A stretch of DNA of 64,000 nt from Planctomycetaceae bacterium (GTDB lineage Bacteria > Planctomycetota > Planctomycetia > Pirellulales > Lacipirellulaceae): assembly GCA_002702655.1 (NCBI GenBank), contig PABB01000005.1, forward strand, positions 62,001 through 126,000. Direction: 5' to 3'. Positions 9,903-17,618 of this stretch are shown one piece after another. Position 1 is the stretch's first letter, and every line of letters starts with the position of its first letter. Made by a program: the position numbers and the translations under genes. Below the pieces are notes generated by a model. The model saw only the letters and a program-made list of their open reading frames with translations. It made no database searches and was not told the origin of the DNA.

Positions 9903-11089
9903 TCGCCCAAGTTGTGGTTCGTGACGTTGTCGAGCCAACCTTCGTCGCCGTCTTCGTCGCCGTCCGAGGGGATGCCGAGGTAGTAGTCGCCTAGATCTGG
10001 ATCTCTTGTCAGTTGATACGGGTCCAGATAACCGAACGTTTGATTGAACGGCGCGGTGGAGCTACTAAGAGCTGTCAGATCGCTGTCGCCGTCGGCGCCG
10101 CGGGAGTAGATCAGCGGGAGTAGTCGGAAGCCCGCCACCAGCCCGTTCATCGCGTTGGCGTACTGCGTAGGAATCAGCGTCTGCCGCGAGGGATTGACCG
10201 GTTCCAATGCAACCGGCGGCGTCACCCGGAACGGATCGAACGGATCGTGATCGGTCTGCGCGTCGCCGGTCATCACATCGCTGCGGACGACGTAGCCCGT
10301 GGGCCAACGGATGAACTCGATCGGCCGACCCCAGCCGTCGACGAACTCAGGCGCGCCGTCGCCGTCGGTGTCGTCAATGTCCTGCTCGCTGAACAGCGTG
10401 CGGGCCTCGCCGTCGCCGGTGGCGTACATGATGATCATGTACAGGCACTCGGCGCCCTGGTTACGACGAATCACGTCAGGGTCGGACGACGTCAGCGAGT
10501 TGTAGCGCCGGAGGTACGCTTGCGCGAGCGGGGGATACGCAACTGTCGCGGGCGTCGTAGACGGATTAGCGCGGTCATCGAGCGGCATATTGCCGATGGA
10601 TTTCTCGGTTGGAGCCGTCGCTACGCTTGGCATCTGATTATCAATCGGTAACCCTGCTGTGGCGCCGATGCCGCCCAGCAGATCGCTCCACCGATCGGGC
10701 ATCTCAAGCATCATCGTCGTTCGCAAAGCCGCCAATCGGGCGAACGCCAACGCTCTGCCCTGCGGCGTCCCGTTCTGGAAGAGAATCTCCACCCGTCGCG
10801 TTTCGTACGACTGCCAGCGTTCGGTCAGCAGGTTGTCGAGTTTGGTGATCAGGCTTTGCGTGCGGCGCAGGCGGGACGACTCCATCGCGGCGGCCGTGGC
10901 GCCGTAGATCGCCGCGGCCAGGATCGCCAGGATCGCCATCGTGACCATCAATTCGACCAGGGTCACGCCGGAGCGAAGGCGGAAGGCTGAATGGGGAAGG
11001 CGGAATAGAGAACGACGGTGCGCACGGGGAGCGTCGACGTGATCGCGACGTCGTCCCCATTCCCCATTCCGCCTTCCCCATTCGTTCAT
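9899..11089 (-). CDS. Prepilin-like protein (pseudopilin) with acidic calcium-type loop
   Basis: The protein is 396 residues. The leader of 41 residues ends LRSG and is followed by VTLVELMVTMAILAILAAAIYG, a standard prepilin helix with Glu at +5. The motif DDTDGDGAPEFVDGWGRPIEF near residues 250-270 resembles the calcium-site and D-x-WG-x-P region of GspG-type major pseudopilins; the C-terminus is also acidic (DGDEDGDEGW). The start at 11089 lies two bases after the upstream stop (TAA CG ATG), the same arrangement as the next gene but one. The leader is encoded by a repeat (10981-11089). It is co-directional and almost fused with both neighbours, so one operon is likely. Confidence 0.78.
   Translation of the reverse strand: MNEWGRRNGEWGRRRDHVDAPRAHRRSLFRLPHSAFRLRSGVTLVELMVTMAILAILAAAIYGATAAAMESSRLRRTQSLITKLDNLLTERWQSYETRRVEILFQNGTPQGRALAFARLAALRTTMMLEMPDRWSDLLGGIGATAGLPIDNQMPSVATAPTEKSIGNMPLDDRANPSTTPATVAYPPLAQAYLRRYNSLTSSDPDVIRRNQGAECLYMIIMYATGDGEARTLFSEQDIDDTDGDGAPEFVDGWGRPIEFIRWPTGYVVRSDVMTGDAQTDHDPFDPFRVTPPVALEPVNPSRQTLIPTQYANAMNGLVAGFRLLPLIYSRGADGDSDLTALSSSTAPFNQTFGYLDPYQLTRDPDLGDYYLGIPSDGDEDGDEGWLDNVTNHNLGE
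10981..11089. repeat. Inverted repeat of the gaatgggga family in a prepilin leader
   Basis: The left arm (10981-11010, variants of gaatggggaaggcggaat) faces the right arm (11055-11083, ccccattccgccttcccc). The distal end, ttcatcgtta (11085-11094), contains the start codon of the downstream gene and the stop codon of the upstream one. Confidence 0.8.
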
Positions 11090-11091
11090 CG

Positions 11092-12249
11092 TTATTCCTC
11101 CTGCGCGTCGGCGAGCGTTCCGCTGACGAAGTTGGCGAGGTTATCAGCCATCTCGCCCGTGAAGGGGCCCGAGGGATACGGTAAATATTGGCTCGCATCG
11201 CTTAGGTACTGGGCCAAACTCACGTTACGCGAGTACTCTCCCCACGCGTCGTCGATGCCGGGATGCAAGATTTGGTACTTGGCGTTGTTGGCGTAGATGA
11301 TGTCAGTGAAAGGGGTGTTGATCGCGCTGACGCCCCCCAATCCCTCGCGCAACTTCGTCAACGCGTAGATCTGCGGACCGTTATTCACGCCCGGCGCCGC
11401 GGGCATTTCGTAGTCGGCCGGCTTGTGACGCGACGTGTCGAAATATACGAACGGCTGCTCAAACCCGCTGGGAACGTACTGCCAGAAATTGATTCGCCGC
11501 GGGTTGCCAGTGCGCGGGTCCTGATAAGTGATGAATCGGCCCTTGTTCTCGTCAAAAATGCCGGCGTCGGTGCGCGGCACCAACCGGGTGAGATCGAATT
11601 CGTAGCCTTGTTGGCGATTGCGATCTTCCAGCACTTCACCAGTCGACACATCGAACGACGGCCCGCCCTGCCCCGAAATGGGATACTCGGGATCGTCGCT
11701 GAAACCGCCGAGCCAGAAGTACAACGCCTCGCCGGCCCGCATGCCATTTTCTAGGTTGGTGCCCGACGGCCCCACGCCAGCCAATGCCAGGATCAGATCG
11801 CGCGGTTCCTTGTTACGCGGAAACGCCTTCTTGAACATCCGTTCGATGTCGCTGCTGACAATGTTGTCGAGGGACTGATTGCTCGCGCTGACGCCGTGGT
11901 CGTTCATGCCGTTGGGCGGATACGCCAGGTACTTCCCCTTGAAGTCTTCCAGCGTGCGACTGAGCTCGCTGATCTCCAGACTGATCCGCGTTTGGCCCGC
12001 CTTGCTGATCGCTCGGCTGGCCGCCACGGTGACCAGGGCCGCCAGCACGGCGATGATGGCGATCACCACCAGCAGTTCCGTGAGCGTGAAGCCGCGGCGT
12101 CGCGCATTGCCGCGGGGTGGCTGGGGACGACCAGCGGGAGCCCCCAGTGGAGGTCCTGGGGGCTGCGCTGCGCTACGTCCCCAGCCACCCTGCTTGTGCA
12201 GGGCAGTGGGCATCTCCGTCGGGCGGGTGGGGTTGGCGGCGGTGTCCAT
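11092..12249 (-). CDS. Prepilin-like protein (GspG/PilA type), first of the series
   Basis: The protein is 385 residues. The motif RRRG|FTLTELLVVIAIIAVLAALVTVA is a textbook prepilin N-terminus, with Gly at -1 and Glu at +5. The leader is 53 residues from the ATG at 12249, or 41 from the in-frame ATG at 12213. Between start and cleavage site lies a 15-bp perfect inverted repeat (12115-12129 with 12176-12190). The rest is hydrophilic, with no domain that I can name. It heads the four-gene prepilin series, about 600 bp after gspF. It may be the major pseudopilin, since its motif is the best conserved of the four; that is inference. Confidence 0.78.
   Translation of the reverse strand: MDTAANPTRPTEMPTALHKQGGWGRSAAQPPGPPLGAPAGRPQPPRGNARRRGFTLTELLVVIAIIAVLAALVTVAASRAISKAGQTRISLEISELSRTLEDFKGKYLAYPPNGMNDHGVSASNQSLDNIVSSDIERMFKKAFPRNKEPRDLILALAGVGPSGTNLENGMRAGEALYFWLGGFSDDPEYPISGQGGPSFDVSTGEVLEDRNRQQGYEFDLTRLVPRTDAGIFDENKGRFITYQDPRTGNPRRINFWQYVPSGFEQPFVYFDTSRHKPADYEMPAAPGVNNGPQIYALTKLREGLGGVSAINTPFTDIIYANNAKYQILHPGIDDAWGEYSRNVSLAQYLSDASQYLPYPSGPFTGEMADNLANFVSGTLADAQEE
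12115..12190. repeat. 15-bp perfect inverted repeat inside a prepilin leader
   Basis: Arms gggtggctggggacg (12115-12129) and cgtccccagccaccc (12176-12190) are separated by 46 bases. They are translated as part of the leader peptide of the prepilin-like gene starting at 12249. Confidence 0.85.
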
Positions 12250-12360
12250 TGTGTTTCGCTCCTGATGCGCGGCAGTCGCGTGCGTGTGTTGGGGGGCGGG
12301 CCGGCGGGAGGCGACCCTGAACAGGGCGGCTGGTCCCGGGGCCGCGGAATTCGACTCGAC

Positions 12361-12571
12361 TCACTTTGAGACAAGCTCGCGGGCCACCCCTCCCCCGCGG
12401 GGGTCGGCTGCCGCGGAATCGGACGCTCTCGCCGCCGGGCTCGGGCAGAATTGAACACTTCTGCGACCAAGACAGCGGAAAACGCCGGGATTCACGCGAT
12501 CCACAGGAAAAGGGTGCAAATCGGGCGCCAGCAAGCAGTTGCGGCCCCCAGGCGCGCCTGTCTCAAAGTGA
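12361..12571. repeat. Possible small element with 16-bp terminal inverted repeats
   Basis: tcactttgagacaagc at 12361-12376 is matched at 12556-12571 by gcctgtctcaaagtga, its reverse complement with one mismatch. The ends are 211 bp apart, and no coding frame is apparent between them. Confidence 0.5.
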
Positions 12572-12624
12572 TAGCGTCGATTGTAGCATGGCCCTGGCGG
12601 GCCGGTGACTGGTGATTTGTGGGA

Positions 12625-12701
12625 GGTTACCGGTTACCAGTGATCAGTGACCAGTGGCGCCCCCCGCCGCTAGTCACTGATCACTGGTAACTGATAACCG
12701 G
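12625..12701. repeat. Inverted repeat, gttaccagtgatcagtgacc family
   Basis: Left arm ggttaccagtgatcagtgac and right arm gtcactgatcactggtaac face each other around a short C/G-rich loop. The same family recurs at 12801-12838 and 59659-59755. Confidence 0.8.
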
Positions 12702-12850
12702 TCACCGCGGCGCAGCCGCGCGTAGTCGCTCCGCGGCATCCTCCCTCCCCTAGCCCCTCCCCACCAGGGGGAGGGGGACAAAGTCAGGGCCTGCGGCCCT
12801 GGCCACTGATCACAGGTAACCGATCACCGGTCACCGTGGCTTCGCCGCAC

Positions 12851-14179
12851 TCAGCCGCTCAGACCGCTAATCAGGTCCACCAACGGCAAAAACAGCGCGA
12901 TGACGATGAAGCCGACGGCGCCGCCCAGGAAGATGATCAGCAGCGGTTCCATCAGTTTGGTCAGGCTGTCGGTCAGCACAGCCACTTCTTCGTCGTGCAC
13001 GTCGGCCACCTTGTAGAGCATGGTGTCCAACTCGCCCGTCTCTTCGCCGACGTCGACCATGTTGACCACGATGTCGCTGACGATCCGTTGGCGGTACTTC
13101 ATCATGTAGATCAGCACGCCGATCAGCGGGATCGAGGTGATCCAAAAGAACAGCGCCACGGGATGGAAGCTGAGCTTGGAGTACTCCTTCATCGGCTGAG
13201 CGATGGCGTCGCCCTCGCGAATGCGCTCGGAGATCTTGGAGAACATCTTCTCGAACACCGCGTTGCCCGTGGTTTCGCGGGTGATGGTCAGCGCTTCGAG
13301 AATCGGCACGCCGGAGGAGATCAGCGTGCCCAGGGTCCGCGTCGAACGGGCCAGGATGTTTTTTTCGATCAATTGGCCGAAGATCGGCACCTTGATGATG
13401 TACTGGTCCCAGCCCATGCGCCCCGCTTTGAATTTGCGAATGAGCTTGATCAAGAGCCAGATTGATAGTGGTATGCCGGGGATCAGGTACCAGTAATTGG
13501 TACACCACTCGGCCACGGCGATCAGCACGACCGTCATTTGCGGCAGATCGAGATCGAAGTCGGCGAAAATCTCGACGAACGACGGCACGATACTGATCAT
13601 GATGAAGGTCAAAATGCTCACGGCGACCAGCACGACCATGACCGGGTAGATCATGGCGCCGCGGACTTTTCGTTTGAGCGATTCGGCCCGTTCCTTGAAG
13701 TCGGCGAGCCGCTGGAGAATGAGCTCCAGGGCGCCGCCCGCTTCGCCCGCCTTGATCATGTTGACGTACAGACGGTCGAACGCCTTGGGGCTCTTGGCCA
13801 TCGCTTCGCTGAGCGTGTCGCCCGATTCGATCGCTTCGCAGGTGTCTTCCAGCGAGTATTTCAGGCGGCCCGGTTTGGCTTGCTCGGCCAGGATCCGCAG
13901 CGAGCGCAAGATCGGCAGGCCGGCGTCCTGCAGAATGGACAGCTGCCGGGTGAAGGCGGTCAGGTCTTTGCTTTTGACGCCGCCGAAGACGAAGCCGCGC
14001 TTCTTCTTGCCGCGGCCGGGGCCGTCGGATTTCTTGCGGGCCTTTTTGACGGAGATCTTCGTGACGAAGTAGCCCATCTGGCGAATTGTCGCCTGGGCTT
14101 CTTCCTCGGTGGTGGCCTCGATCACGTCCTTGATCTCGGCCCCGGTCGAGTCCATCGCCTCGAATTGATAGGTGGGCAT
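12851..14179 (-). CDS. GspF/PilC-type inner-membrane platform protein
   Basis: The protein is 442 residues, slightly longer than the usual 400 or so. It has a basic linker (residues 46-66), two GspF domains (about 72-195 and 270-395) and three membrane segments (about 176-199, 229-246 and 413-435). Conserved family features visible include the FTRQLSILQDAGLPILRSL stretch of the first domain and the closing GGAVGFIVIALFLPLVDLI segment. This is the membrane platform on which the assembly and retraction ATPases act in type IV pili and type II secretion. It follows the assembly ATPase gene by 129 bp and precedes the prepilin genes on the same strand. Confidence 0.92.
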   Translation of the reverse strand: MPTYQFEAMDSTGAEIKDVIEATTEEEAQATIRQMGYFVTKISVKKARKKSDGPGRGKKKRGFVFGGVKSKDLTAFTRQLSILQDAGLPILRSLRILAEQAKPGRLKYSLEDTCEAIESGDTLSEAMAKSPKAFDRLYVNMIKAGEAGGALELILQRLADFKERAESLKRKVRGAMIYPVMVVLVAVSILTFIMISIVPSFVEIFADFDLDLPQMTVVLIAVAEWCTNYWYLIPGIPLSIWLLIKLIRKFKAGRMGWDQYIIKVPIFGQLIEKNILARSTRTLGTLISSGVPILEALTITRETTGNAVFEKMFSKISERIREGDAIAQPMKEYSKLSFHPVALFFWITSIPLIGVLIYMMKYRQRIVSDIVVNMVDVGEETGELDTMLYKVADVHDEEVAVLTDSLTKLMEPLLIIFLGGAVGFIVIALFLPLVDLISGLSG

Positions 14180-14213
14180 AGTTGCGTTCCCTGGCGGCCT
14201 GCGGCCAATCGCA

Positions 14214-14304
14214 CTGGGCTATCGGCTGTCGGCTATCTGCTGTCGGCCAGACAGTGTCGTATGTCGCTCTCGCCTGATAGCCGACGGCCGAGAGCGGACA
14301 GCCC
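14214..14304. repeat. Inverted repeat between the assembly ATPase gene and gspF
   Basis: gggctatcggctgtcggctat-type units (from 14216) face complementary gatagccgacggccgagagc units (14275-14295). The spacer between the two same-strand genes is almost entirely this repeat. Confidence 0.65.
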
Positions 14305-14308
14305 CTTT

Positions 14309-16024
14309 TTACGCTTCCAAAATCGTTTCGCGGATGACTTCGTCGGGCGTGGTGACGCCTTCGAACATGGCGCGGGTGCCGGCCTTGCGAAGGGTGACCA
14401 TGCCGTTGCGTTCTGCGGCGTCCCGCAATTCGTCGGTCGACGCGTTCTTCATAATCAGGTCGCGCAGCTCGTTGTTCATGATCATCAACTCGAACAACCC
14501 AACGCGGCCTTTGTACCCGGTATTATTGCAGGTCTCGCAGCCGGAGCCACGATAGAATTTCCGCCCCTTCAGGTCGTTGGTCGTGAGTTCCAAGTCGTCG
14601 AACACCTCGCGGCTGGGCATGAATTCCTCTTTGCACTTGGTGCAGACCCGCCGCACCAACCGCTGGGCCAAGATGGCCTCGACCGTGGCGGTGATCAGGA
14701 ACGTGGGGACCCCCATGTCTTTCAGACGAGTGATCGTGCTGGGCGCGTCGTTGGTGTGCAGGGTGCTGAACACCATATGGCCGGTCAGCGACGCTTGCAC
14801 GGCGATTTCGGCCGTCTCCAGGTCGCGGATCTCGCCCACCAGGATCTTGTCGGGGTCCTGCCGCAGGATCGACCGCAGGCACTGGGCGAACGTGTTGCCA
14901 ATGCTGGCGTCGATCGGCACCTGGATGATGCCGTCCATATCGTACTCGACCGGATCTTCGGTCGTGATGAGTTTGTCCTCAATCGTATTCAGCTCGTTCA
15001 GAGCGGAGTAGAGGGTGGTCGTCTTGCCCGAGCCGGTCGGGCCGGTCACCAGCACGATCCCGTTGGGCTTGGCGATGACGCTGCGGAACTCGTCGATCGT
15101 CGCCTGGTTCATGCCGACGTTGTTCAGGTCGAGCGACACGACCGACCGATCGAGCACCCGCATGACGACGCTTTCGCCGAACATGGTGGGCAGCACGCTG
15201 ACCCGCAGGTCGACCGGGTGACCGCCGACGGTCAGTTCGATGCGGCCGTCCTGGGGGAGCCGCCGCTCGGCAATATCCAGGTTGGCCATGACCTTGATGC
15301 GAGTGGTGATCGCAAAGGCCAAGTGGCGCGGCGGCGGGACCATTTCGTACAGCACGCCGTCCGCCTTGATGCGGATGCGGAATTCGTCCTCGAACGGCTC
15401 GAAGTGCAAGTCGCTGGCGTGATCCTTGATCGCCAGCAGCAGGACCATGTTCAGCAGCTTGCGGACCGGGGCGCTGTCGGCCATCGCCTCGACGCTGGCC
15501 AGGTCGACGCTGTTGCCTTCGGCCTCGGCCACGGCGGCCGCCAGATCCTTATCGTCTTCCAGCTCCGCGACGATCGATTCGACGCTCTCCTGATTCTCGC
15601 CGTAGTAGCGCTCCAGCGCGCCCAACATGGCCGGCTCGGTCGCCACGACGACTTTGATGTTGTAGCCCAGGAAGGTGCGCAGCTCGTCCTGCACCGCCAG
15701 GTTCTGGGGGTCGCACATCGCCACGGTGAGCGTGTTGTTGTCGAACTCGGTCGGCACGATGCGATACATCTGCGCCATCGGTTCGGTGACCATCGCCAGC
15801 ACGTCTTTGTCGATCGACAGGTCCTGCAGGGCGACGGTCCGCAGCCCCATCTGCTCCGCCAGACCCTGGGCGAGCTGATCGTCGTTGACCAGGCCCATGT
15901 CCATGGCGACCTGCCCGAACATTTGCCCGGGGCGTTGATGCTGTTCGTCCAGCAACAACTCGAGCTGTTCGTCGGAGAGGTAACCGAGGTCGACGAGGAC
16001 TTGTCCGATGCGACGTACTGCCAT
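14309..16024 (-). CDS. Type II secretion/type IV pilus assembly ATPase (GspE/PilB family)
   Basis: The protein is 571 residues from the ATG at 16024 (MAVRRIGQVLVDLGYLS). Upstream in-frame codons only translate a repeat. An N-terminal MshEN/GspE-N domain (about 1-150) precedes the ATPase: Walker A GPTGSGKT (328-335), the Asp box near 355, Walker B ILVGEIRD (394-401), the His box STLHTNDAPS, and a zinc site with two CxxC pairs (CTKC, CETC) near 455-510. By family it is the hexameric motor that powers pseudopilus or pilus assembly. It sits between pilT and gspF. A paralogue lies at 17619-19328. Confidence 0.92.
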   Translation of the reverse strand: MAVRRIGQVLVDLGYLSDEQLELLLDEQHQRPGQMFGQVAMDMGLVNDDQLAQGLAEQMGLRTVALQDLSIDKDVLAMVTEPMAQMYRIVPTEFDNNTLTVAMCDPQNLAVQDELRTFLGYNIKVVVATEPAMLGALERYYGENQESVESIVAELEDDKDLAAAVAEAEGNSVDLASVEAMADSAPVRKLLNMVLLLAIKDHASDLHFEPFEDEFRIRIKADGVLYEMVPPPRHLAFAITTRIKVMANLDIAERRLPQDGRIELTVGGHPVDLRVSVLPTMFGESVVMRVLDRSVVSLDLNNVGMNQATIDEFRSVIAKPNGIVLVTGPTGSGKTTTLYSALNELNTIEDKLITTEDPVEYDMDGIIQVPIDASIGNTFAQCLRSILRQDPDKILVGEIRDLETAEIAVQASLTGHMVFSTLHTNDAPSTITRLKDMGVPTFLITATVEAILAQRLVRRVCTKCKEEFMPSREVFDDLELTTNDLKGRKFYRGSGCETCNNTGYKGRVGLFELMIMNNELRDLIMKNASTDELRDAAERNGMVTLRKAGTRAMFEGVTTPDEVIRETILEA

Positions 16025-16058
16025 GCGAGAGAGGTCGAAGGTCTGAGGTGCGAGGGTG

Positions 16059-16142
16059 AGTGATGAACTATGAGCGATGAACGATGAGTTTTTCGTGGCA
16101 ACCGGCGAGCGGAGTCTCACTCGTCACTCATCATTCCGCATT
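16059..16142. repeat. gatgaac/gatgagc heptamer repeat with complementary arm
   Basis: Tandem seven-base variants (gatgaactatgagcgatgaa, 16061-16080) face the complementary actcgtcactcatcattc (about 16119-16136). They occupy the spacer between pilT and the assembly ATPase gene. Confidence 0.65.
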
Positions 16143-16143
16143 G

Positions 16144-17250
16144 CTAACTTTCTTCGCCGGGGCCGTCGTCGTCGAAGATGCCGCGTTCGGCGGCGGCGAT
16201 GCGTTTGGCCAGTTCGTCGGGGCTGTTGGCCTTGGCAATCACGTCTTCCTTGGTGGCGCGCTCCTCGCGCCAGTGGCGGAACAGGTGATCGTCGAGCAAC
16301 TGCATGCCGTACTTCGAACCGGTTTGAATGGCCGAGGTGATGCGGAACACCTTGTTTTCGCGGATCAGGTTGGCGATGCCGGGGGTGACCACCAGCGTCT
16401 CGAACGCCGCACAGCGTCCGCCGCCGATCTTGGGGATGAGTTGCTGAGCCAGGATGCCGATGATGGCCGTGGCCAACTGCGTGCGGATCTGGTCCTGCTG
16501 ATTGGTCGGGAACACGTCGATGATGCGGTTGATCGTGCCGCCGGCGCTGGAGGTATGCAGCGTGCCGAACACCACGTGGCCCGTTTCCGCGGCGGTGATG
16601 GCCGCTTCGATCGTTTCCAGGTCGCGCAGCTCGCCGACCAGGATCACGTCGGGGTCTTGCCGGAGCGCGCGGCGAATCGCCTCGGCGAACGACGTGACGT
16701 CGACGCCCACTTCGCGTTGATTGACGGTCGACTTCTTGTGGTTGTGATAGAACTCGATCGGGTCTTCGATCGTGATGATGTGATGGTCGACGTTGTCGTT
16801 GATGTAGTCGACCATCGCGGCCAGCGAGGTACTCTTGCCCGAACCGGTCGGCCCGGTGACCAGCACCAGTCCGCGGGGCCGCATGATCATGTCTTTGAAC
16901 ACGGTGGGAATGCCCAGGTCGTCCATCGTCATCAGGTCGACGGGGATCTGCCGCAGCACCATTGCCACGTTGCCGCGTTGGCGGAACACCGACACGCGGA
17001 ACCGCGCCTGATCGCCGAACGCGAAACCAAAGTCGGTGCTGCCGGTCTCCTGGAATTCCTGCTGACACCGATCGGGCGTGATGCTTTTCATCAGCGCCAT
17101 CGTATCGGCCGGCTCAAGCACCTTGGTCTTGAGCTTCTGCATGCGGCCGTGCATGCGCAGCACGGGCGGCTGGCCGACGGTGATATGCAGATCGCTGGCC
17201 CCCTGCTTGACTTGCGCAGAGAGCAGCTTGTCGATGAGAATCGTTCCCAT
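16144..17250 (-). CDS. pilT: PilT-type twitching/retraction ATPase
   Basis: The protein is 368 residues from the ATG at 17250 (MGTILIDKLLSAQVKQGASDLHI); a further upstream ATG at 17283 is less likely. It has the PilT N-terminal domain with the QGASDLH motif, Walker A GPTGSGKST (134-142), Walker B ILVGELRD (203-210) and the His-box segment GTLHTSSAGGTINR. It ends with an acidic tail (DDDGPGEES). In type IV pili PilT drives retraction. Its place between two assembly-type ATPases suggests that the block builds a dynamic pilus and not only a secretion pseudopilus; that is inference. Confidence 0.92.
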   Translation of the reverse strand: MGTILIDKLLSAQVKQGASDLHITVGQPPVLRMHGRMQKLKTKVLEPADTMALMKSITPDRCQQEFQETGSTDFGFAFGDQARFRVSVFRQRGNVAMVLRQIPVDLMTMDDLGIPTVFKDMIMRPRGLVLVTGPTGSGKSTSLAAMVDYINDNVDHHIITIEDPIEFYHNHKKSTVNQREVGVDVTSFAEAIRRALRQDPDVILVGELRDLETIEAAITAAETGHVVFGTLHTSSAGGTINRIIDVFPTNQQDQIRTQLATAIIGILAQQLIPKIGGGRCAAFETLVVTPGIANLIRENKVFRITSAIQTGSKYGMQLLDDHLFRHWREERATKEDVIAKANSPDELAKRIAAAERGIFDDDGPGEES

Positions 17251-17561
17251 AGCGTCTTTTTTCTCGGCAGGCGCAACCCGCACGGCCGCAGCGACACGAC
17301 AAGCGCGGCGCCGGCTGCGAGAGCCTCTTCACGAAACGTCAATCAGAGCGAATTGAGGGACCGAGTCCCGGGCGGTCCGTCCGGCGGCGGGAGATGCGGT
17401 AAGTCGCCCGCGATCGCCACCCTTGTGATTATGCCCGGCGGCGTCGCTAAACTCAAGCAAATCAACGGGATCGGGCGGCAACCGGGGGCCGTTGGAGGGC
17501 GATTTTAGGCCCGTGATTGGCGAGCCGGGGGCGTCAGCCTGCTGTTGCTCGGCGCCGGAGC

Positions 17562-17588
17562 CGTCAGCCCGCCCAAACGGGGCTGACG
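17562..17588. repeat. Short hairpin between the two pilus ATPase genes
   Basis: cgtcagccc (17562-17570) pairs with gggctgacg (17580-17588) around a nine-base loop, just downstream of the stop at 17619 on the minus strand. There is no T run. It could be a transcript-end or processing structure. Confidence 0.45.
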
Positions 17589-17618
17589 CACCCCGCTCGC
17601 CGCGCTGCCGCATGGGCG

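Larger units (their letters stand above)
12250..12850. other. 600-bp spacer between gspF and the prepilin genes, filled with repeats
   Basis: No convincing gene is seen. It holds an inverted-repeat pair (12361-12376 with 12556-12571), a gttaccagtgatcagtgacc-family inverted repeat (12625-12701), a ctccccta/gggagggg repeat (12741-12779) and a second partial copy of the gttacc family (12801-12838). A promoter for the prepilin operon could lie here, but none is clear by eye. Confidence 0.7.

Noticed and set aside
13538-16063. Long plus-strand frame opposite gspF and the assembly ATPase gene
   Set aside because: His/Asp/Gly-rich antisense reading with no motifs, while both minus-strand genes have complete catalytic or membrane features.
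16025-16120. Upstream start for the assembly ATPase
   Set aside because: The extra 32 residues only translate the gatgaac repeat; homology starts at the ATG at 16024.
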